A DNA stretch of 64,000 bases from Limonium bicolor (Eukaryota; Streptophyta; Magnoliopsida; Caryophyllales; Plumbaginaceae), in contig CM041780.1 in assembly GCA_023374045.1 (NCBI GenBank), positions 165,841,074 to 165,905,073 on the forward strand, written 5' to 3'. Both the position numbers and the translations under genes were made by a program. The notes beneath the pieces were generated by a model. The model was not told where the DNA came from. It made no database searches and worked only from the letters and a program-made list of their open reading frames with translations. Positions 58,870-64,000 of the stretch are shown here, piece by piece (position 1 is the stretch's first letter; every line of letters starts with the position of its first letter).

Positions 58870-60831
58870 AAAAAGAGTTGAGTTAGGAACAAGTTCATAA
58901 TAGACCGATTTAAACCCCTCAAACTAAAGCCTTGGACTATACCCACATCAGAAGCTAACCTAAGGGAAGAAGAAAACACCTCTATGCAGCAAATAAACAA
59001 GTAAGGGGACAGCGGGTCCCCTTGCCTCAATCCCCTTTGGGGACAAAACACTATTACCCGGATAACCATTGACTAGAACCGACATAGTGACAGAACGAAG
59101 GCATTTCTCAACTAGACTAACCCATCTATGGTGAAACCTCATAGCCCGGAGCACACAAAGCACAAAATCCCATTCAACACGGCCAAAAGCCTTTGACATG
59201 TCTATTTTAAATGCAAAATGACCTCCCTTAACTGCCTTAGACAACCACATCATATGCAAAACTTCATGAGCGACAATGATATTATCAGTAATCAAACACC
59301 CCCTCCAAAAAAAGCACCTTGGTCTTCACTAATAACATTACACATAGTCCTTCTAACTATACCTACCAAAACCTTAGTGATCACACGGTAAATGGTGTTA
59401 CAAAGAGGGATTGGGCGGTAGTCTGTTATTGCACAAGCACCTTTCTTCTTTGGCACCAGTACAAGGTATGTATGATATATATTTTGCGGGGTCATATTAG
59501 TATTCTAATACTGTAGCGTAGTATGAATAAAATCAGAGCTAATTATATTTCAGTAAGTTCTCAGGAAAGTACTGTTAACCCTATCTAGCCCTGGCGCTTT
59601 GTTGAGGCTCAAATCCTTGAGGGTCATAATGATCGCCTCCCGAGTGTAAGGTTCCCCCATGGCATCTCTAATCTCAGCTGGAATGCGCCTTTCAACACAC
59701 ACAAGCAAGTGAGGGATATTATCAGGTACATAAGAGGTGAAAAGATTTTGGAAATATGATCACGCAATGCTCTCAAGATCCACCCAATTTGTCATCATAG
59801 CACCATTATGATTGATTAAACCATAGATAAAATTCTTATGGCCTCTTGCACGGAATCTACGGTGGAAGAAAGCGGAGTTGCGACCCCCTGCAGCAATCCA
59901 GGCTTACCTAGAACGTTGCCATAACCAAACCTCATCTCTATATAGAAGGGATTCTAATTAATTTTGCAAATGTGTCAATTGCTCTAAGTCATGTGGACTA
60001 TGGTCAGCATCCATAATACTCCTTAGCTCATCTTTCAGAGCATCAATTTCTCTCATCTCCCGTACAACCTAATTTCTCCCCCACCGTCGCAATACACCAC
60101 CACATACCTCCACTTTTCTCTGATAATCCTCAAAAGGCATCGAAGGGTCACACCAGATCTGCTCCACTAAGGCACGACAACCCGCAAGGTCAGCCCAACA
60201 ATTTTCATACCTAAAATTTTTAGGACCCCTGCTCATAACCGAACGAAGAACAAGCTTGAGCGATCGGTGATCCGACCTACTCCACCCTAGATGGAGATTG
60301 CGCGCACTAGGGAAACACCTCAGCCACACCTCATTACAAAGAAAGTGGTCAAGGCGGCACCTTACACTGTCAACTCTAAACCTTTTGTCGGTGTAAGTGT
60401 AGCAATCACCAACATACCCTAAATCCCGAAGGCCACAAAAATTAACGCAGCGTCGAAATTTCACACTGTCTCGCCACCACCATGCTCCCTGCCCCCGCCT
60501 ATCAGATTCCCACAACACTTCATTAAAGTCTTCCCCTAACACCCAGAGACCATCCTACTGGGCACACAAATCCTCTAACAATCTTCATATTAGTCTCCAC
60601 TCCGAGCAAACCGACCATCCGTAAATTTTGGTAAAATGTTAAACATTACATTAGGGATCCGTAATAATACAATCAACATGACGGCTAGAATAGCTATGGA
60701 TCCACACATCCCAGTCCTCCTGCCATAAGAACTCGACACCCACAACTATCACCCGCCACCTAGTTATATCCACTAAAACGGCCTCCAAAAGGATGCAATT
60801 CAAAAGAATCTAACTAGTTGAGTAAATTACT
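58870..60831 (-). pseudogene. LINE fragment: endonuclease and RT, cut before ADD
   Basis: On the - strand: endonuclease part LGEDFNEVLWESDRRG (60540), VRCRLDHFLCN and SRSDHRSLKL; linker GGRNSAFFHRRF (59870); RT motifs LNKAPGLDRVNSTF (59600), LVPKKKGA and ITDYRPIPLCN (59430), FKIDMSKAFGRVEWDF (59180) and RGLRQGDPLSPYLF (59010). Stops and several frameshifts. The reading ends at about 58870, just before the catalytic FADD motif, and the rest of the RT and the RNase H are absent. The endonuclease N-terminus lies toward 60831, where a MITE begins. Confidence 0.85.
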
Positions 60832-61305
60832 CAGAACCCCCTTCAGGTTTTGGGATAATACAGTTAACCCCCTTGTGTTTATCTTAATTATTTGTAACCA
60901 CCTTGAGGTTAAGATATCTTTGACTACGAGCCCCCGAACTATAACTCTGTTATCAGAAAGTTAACTACGTGTTGACTTGTCAGCTTAATCGCATTAATAA
61001 TGTCAGGCTGGACAATAAAGTTGCTTTATCAACATTGTCCAACTCTCCCTTATTCCACTTCAGATGCATTTTTGGGGTGGAATTCATGTTTTAGGAAAAA
61101 AATAATGCTGATTAAGCAGTGATTTTTGTCCAGTCTGTCATTATTAATGTTATTAAACTAACGAGTCAGCATGTAGTTAACATCTTGATAACGGAGTTAT
61201 AGTTCGGGGGCTTGTAGTCAGAGATACCGTAATCTCAAGGTGGTTGCCAATAATTATAATAAACACAAGGGGGCTAACTGTATTATCCTAGATCCTCACA
61301 GAGGA
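60832..61305. mobile_element. Fold-back MITE, copy 2
   Basis: Begins GAGTAAATTACTCAGAACCC exactly like copy 1 and follows it through about 190 bp of terminal repeat. The right repeat is more diverged and its last 20 bp are changed or lost. Flanking sequence is not an inverted repeat, unlike copy 1. Confidence 0.8.
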
Positions 61306-61338
61306 ACACTAAATTCGACGATTCTGCCCACACCAGGT

Positions 61339-64000
61339 TTAATACCCCGGACCTAAAAATCGTGATTAAATTACTCTAATAGGATTGTTAAAGGCCTAAT
61401 GGTGCCTAAAGAGTATTGGTGAAGAGAATTAAATCAAAAGAAAAGAGAAAATGTGTTAAACGCGAAAAACGCTAAAACATGCATTAAATGAGTATAAGAG
61501 ATACATGATCTCGTTAGGGTCCGAGATGGATTCCTAAGGCTTAGTTAGGCCTAATTAGTGTACGGGAATGATTCCCGAAGAAAACAGATCCAAATAATGG
61601 ATTAAAACGCTAACGGAGTCTTAAAGCACGTTTTTCGAGAAAACCTGAAAACGTGACTTTAAGTGGTCAAACAGACCCGTAAAAATTAAAGTTGATTAAA
61701 TAACTATAATGAAGTATTAATGGAAGCTTAATGGCCATTAAAAATAAAGAAACGAGGAAAAAACCCGAAAAACGGGCCCGGTAAGTGAATAGTGCCAAAC
61801 CGGGTAAAATAACGAGCGTTTTCTGTCAAAAACCGAAAAACGCTCCAGCATGTATGTGTACAGTGGGGCCGATTTTTATTGGCTCAATTAGCCTTTCCCC
61901 TCTCTAATAATAACTAGTAAATAAAAGAAGAAAGAAAAGAAAAGTAAGAAGAGAATAGTAAATAAGACTTTACTACTCTCTCTCACCTCCTTCTTTATTC
62001 TTTCACGATCGTTTCTCCCCCCTCCAATTAAGCTCCTTTTTCTTCCTCTGTAAATGCCGATTCCAAAGGAAGCTCACAAGCCTCATCTTCTTCCTCCTCT
62101 AACTTGCTCATTTCTTCACCGAATCGCACAAAAATGCTACCGTTAGATTCGTATCGGCGAGGGCTACGTTTTCCACCCTTCAAAAGCTCGAAACCTTCAT
62201 CTTCATCTCCATGGAAGTAGGCCATTTTGGAGCTTAAAGAAGTTTTTTTGGGTCTCCATCATCTTCTTGATACTCCAAGGTAAAAAGAAAGTCAAAAACT
62301 CTTCATTTCTAGCTAGTTCTTCCAATTTTGGAAAATTCCTCCACGTTGAATATTTTCTCCATTCCATTCGGTTTCATCATGCCGTTGTGGAGTGCTGGAA
62401 CTTCATGATTTTGATTGCCAAGCTCTCCTTTTGGATACTCTAAGGTAATATCTAAGCTAGAGCCTAAAAACTAGTTCTTGAAATACTAGTTTTTGTGTGT
62501 GGAGAATTTGAATTAATTAGGTTGTTATGTGTATGTGGGAATATGATTGTAGTTAGCAATCTAGTCTCCCTTGTGTGGTGTGGAAACGAGAAGAGAAAAA
62601 GTGAACAAGAGAAGAGGAAGAAGGGAAGTGAAAACCGAAAATTTACAAGGTAATGAACTCACCTTGAGTTGGTTTAACTTCTTGCAAAACAGATCTTTGT
62701 AAGTGGGGGGAATGATCTTGTACTAGTTTAGTTGAGATACTACAATTTGATCATGAATGAAGCTGTTTTAATGTTGCTTAAGTGTGGGAAATAAGCTTGG
62801 GAACTAAGCTAGTTTTTATGTGTGAATAAATGGGAATTTGATGTGCTTTTGATGTCTAAACCAAACAGGGGAGAAGAAGTGTCTGTGAGCATATTTGGTG
62901 TGGTGAGAATGCATATAAAGTAGCCAAGTGCTGTCAAAATTGGTTTAGGAGAGTGTGGACTTGAGTGTTTCATTTAATGGAAGAAACTAGGTGTGTTTAA
63001 GAGGTTTAAGTGAGTGGTTAATGGTTTGGAAAACCAAACTTTGAAGGAGAGTGTGTTAGGAGTAAAAATAATGCCATGTGAGTGCTTGGAATGACATTGT
63101 TAAGGGAAGTTTGAATGGTATAATGAAGAAACCAAAATCTGTTACAAAGTTATAGTAAACAAGAAAACTAGTTATGGAAGTGAAGTTTAAGTGAAATTAA
63201 CTAGAGTTTGTGAGTGCACTTGGTGCTTGGTTTAAAGAGGTTTAGGTGGGTAATTAGGTGCTAAAACATGTGGATTGTAAGTGGGGAAGATTGGGTAATT
63301 AAGGGACTAAGAGAAGACCTTGAACATTATTGGAAAATGCTAAGTTTGCAAAATCTGTAGCAGGGTCCGGGACTTAGGTCCAGGACCAAGTCTCGGACCA
63401 CCCCTGATTTTACCCCCGAGACTGCACTACCTGCCTGGTCCGGGACTTAAGATGGGGACAAGGTCCCGGACCACCATCAAATATTGGCCGAGAGTTAGCT
63501 AGTGAATTGGTCCGGGACTTAGGGTACGGACCAAGTCCCGGACCACCCCCAGAATCTTGCCGTGAGTGTTTTAAAGGTTTTAAATGATGGGGGTTTGAAT
63601 GTTAATGATGTTATAAGATGTTAAGGCCTTGTTTGGTGACATGTTAAGGCCCTAGGAAATGTAAGAAAGTGTTATAACTGAGTGTGAAGTAAGAACTCAA
63701 ATTAATAAAAGTAAAACCGAGATAACGGGATAACGGGGCAAGTACGGGAATAGCATTTAATTATGTACCGTATGATCTTAGTATTAACAGTAATGTTTGA
63801 AACATTATCAGAGAGTCGTGCGTGACCCGAGCATGGTGAGATGACACGGTAAAAGTAAAAACCCCGGTGAAAGGTATGATTTTCTCATACTCCGCGTGCT
63901 AACCGAGTTACGTTGATTTGTGTGTTTGTGTGCCGGCTTAATCAAGATTAAAGCATGAAATAATCCATTGTTTGATTATGTATGTCTTGTTGTATGTTGA
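61339..64000 (+). repeat. 5' part of a third giant LTR (C), cut by the window
   Basis: Begins TTAATACCCCGG, a variant of the TGAAATACCCCAAAC start of A and B, followed by the same sequence of landmarks: AAAGCACGTTTTTCGAGAAAA, a gene-poor stretch, a pyrimidine-rich leader (61970-62280), AAGGTAA sites (62279, 62441, 62649), and a GGTCCGGGAC palindrome cluster (63365-63545). The right end is not in the window, so I cannot say whether it is a solo LTR. Confidence 0.7.
63365..63545. repeat. GGTCCGGGAC/GTCCCGGACC inverted-repeat cluster, LTR C
   Basis: Three units of GGTCCGGGACTTA facing CAAGTCCCGGACCACC (first unit has CTCGGACC), spaced about 65-70 bp. Same design as the clusters in B and the solo LTR but a different core. 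Confidence 0.75.

Overview
The window is nuclear DNA of a flowering plant, most likely a eudicot. It holds intron-bearing genes of plant families (a HAD/CbbY-type hydrolase, a family-1 UDP-glycosyltransferase, an alpha/beta hydrolase) embedded in nested LTR retrotransposons and LINEs. There are no bacterial operons, no CRISPR array, and no rRNA or tRNA gene that I could support. Only two host genes look close to intact: the 3' part of the HAD hydrolase gene (181-1844, + strand) and the alpha/beta hydrolase gene (13472-14779, - strand), which carries one single-base frameshift.

Layout, left to right. (1) 181-1844: last ten exons of a HAD-like hydrolase. (2) 2766-13339: a UGT85-like glycosyltransferase pseudogene split twice: a 5.4-kb solo Ty3/gypsy-type LTR (3868-9251, - strand) lies inside one of its introns, and a decayed Ty1/copia element (9649-13121, - strand, 5-bp target duplication TGTAC) lies in its last exon. 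The solo LTR contains a fold-back MITE at the centre of a roughly 1.1-kb inverted repeat. (3) 13472-14779: alpha/beta hydrolase. (4) About 15749-36520: an L1-type LINE (ORF1 intact, ORF2 broken), interrupted by a 15.5-kb LTR element, here called A (20070-35614, target duplication TTTCG). (5) 36521-41140: AT-rich intergenic DNA with an RNase H-like pseudogene on the - strand. (6) 41146-54808: a second large LTR element, B (13.7 kb, target duplication TTCAT), itself inserted in older repeat DNA. (7) 54814-58869: degraded LTR-element debris on the - strand and a possible hAT-type MITE. (8) 58870-60831: a second LINE fragment (- strand), cut off before its reverse-transcriptase ADD motif. (9) 60832-61305: second copy of the fold-back MITE. 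(10) 61339-64000: the beginning of a third related giant LTR, C, running off the window.

The most interesting material is the group of related giant-LTR elements (A, B, C and the solo LTR). A and B have LTRs of 5.4 and 4.4 kb but encode no polymerase; A has only a gag gene and B has no recognisable gene. They nevertheless share non-coding structure: a perfect 10-bp hairpin overlapping the tRNA primer-binding site, with a compensatory base-pair swap between families; a second, internal polypurine tract identical to the 3' one; conserved internal blocks of about 220 and 57 bp; conserved GCACTTGC hairpins; and, in the LTRs, family-specific clusters of GC-rich short inverted repeats and very short upstream ORFs. 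The gag of A appears to be interrupted by three GT-AG intron-like segments. These features suggest non-autonomous elements kept alive by cis-acting RNA signals and mobilised in trans; that is inference.
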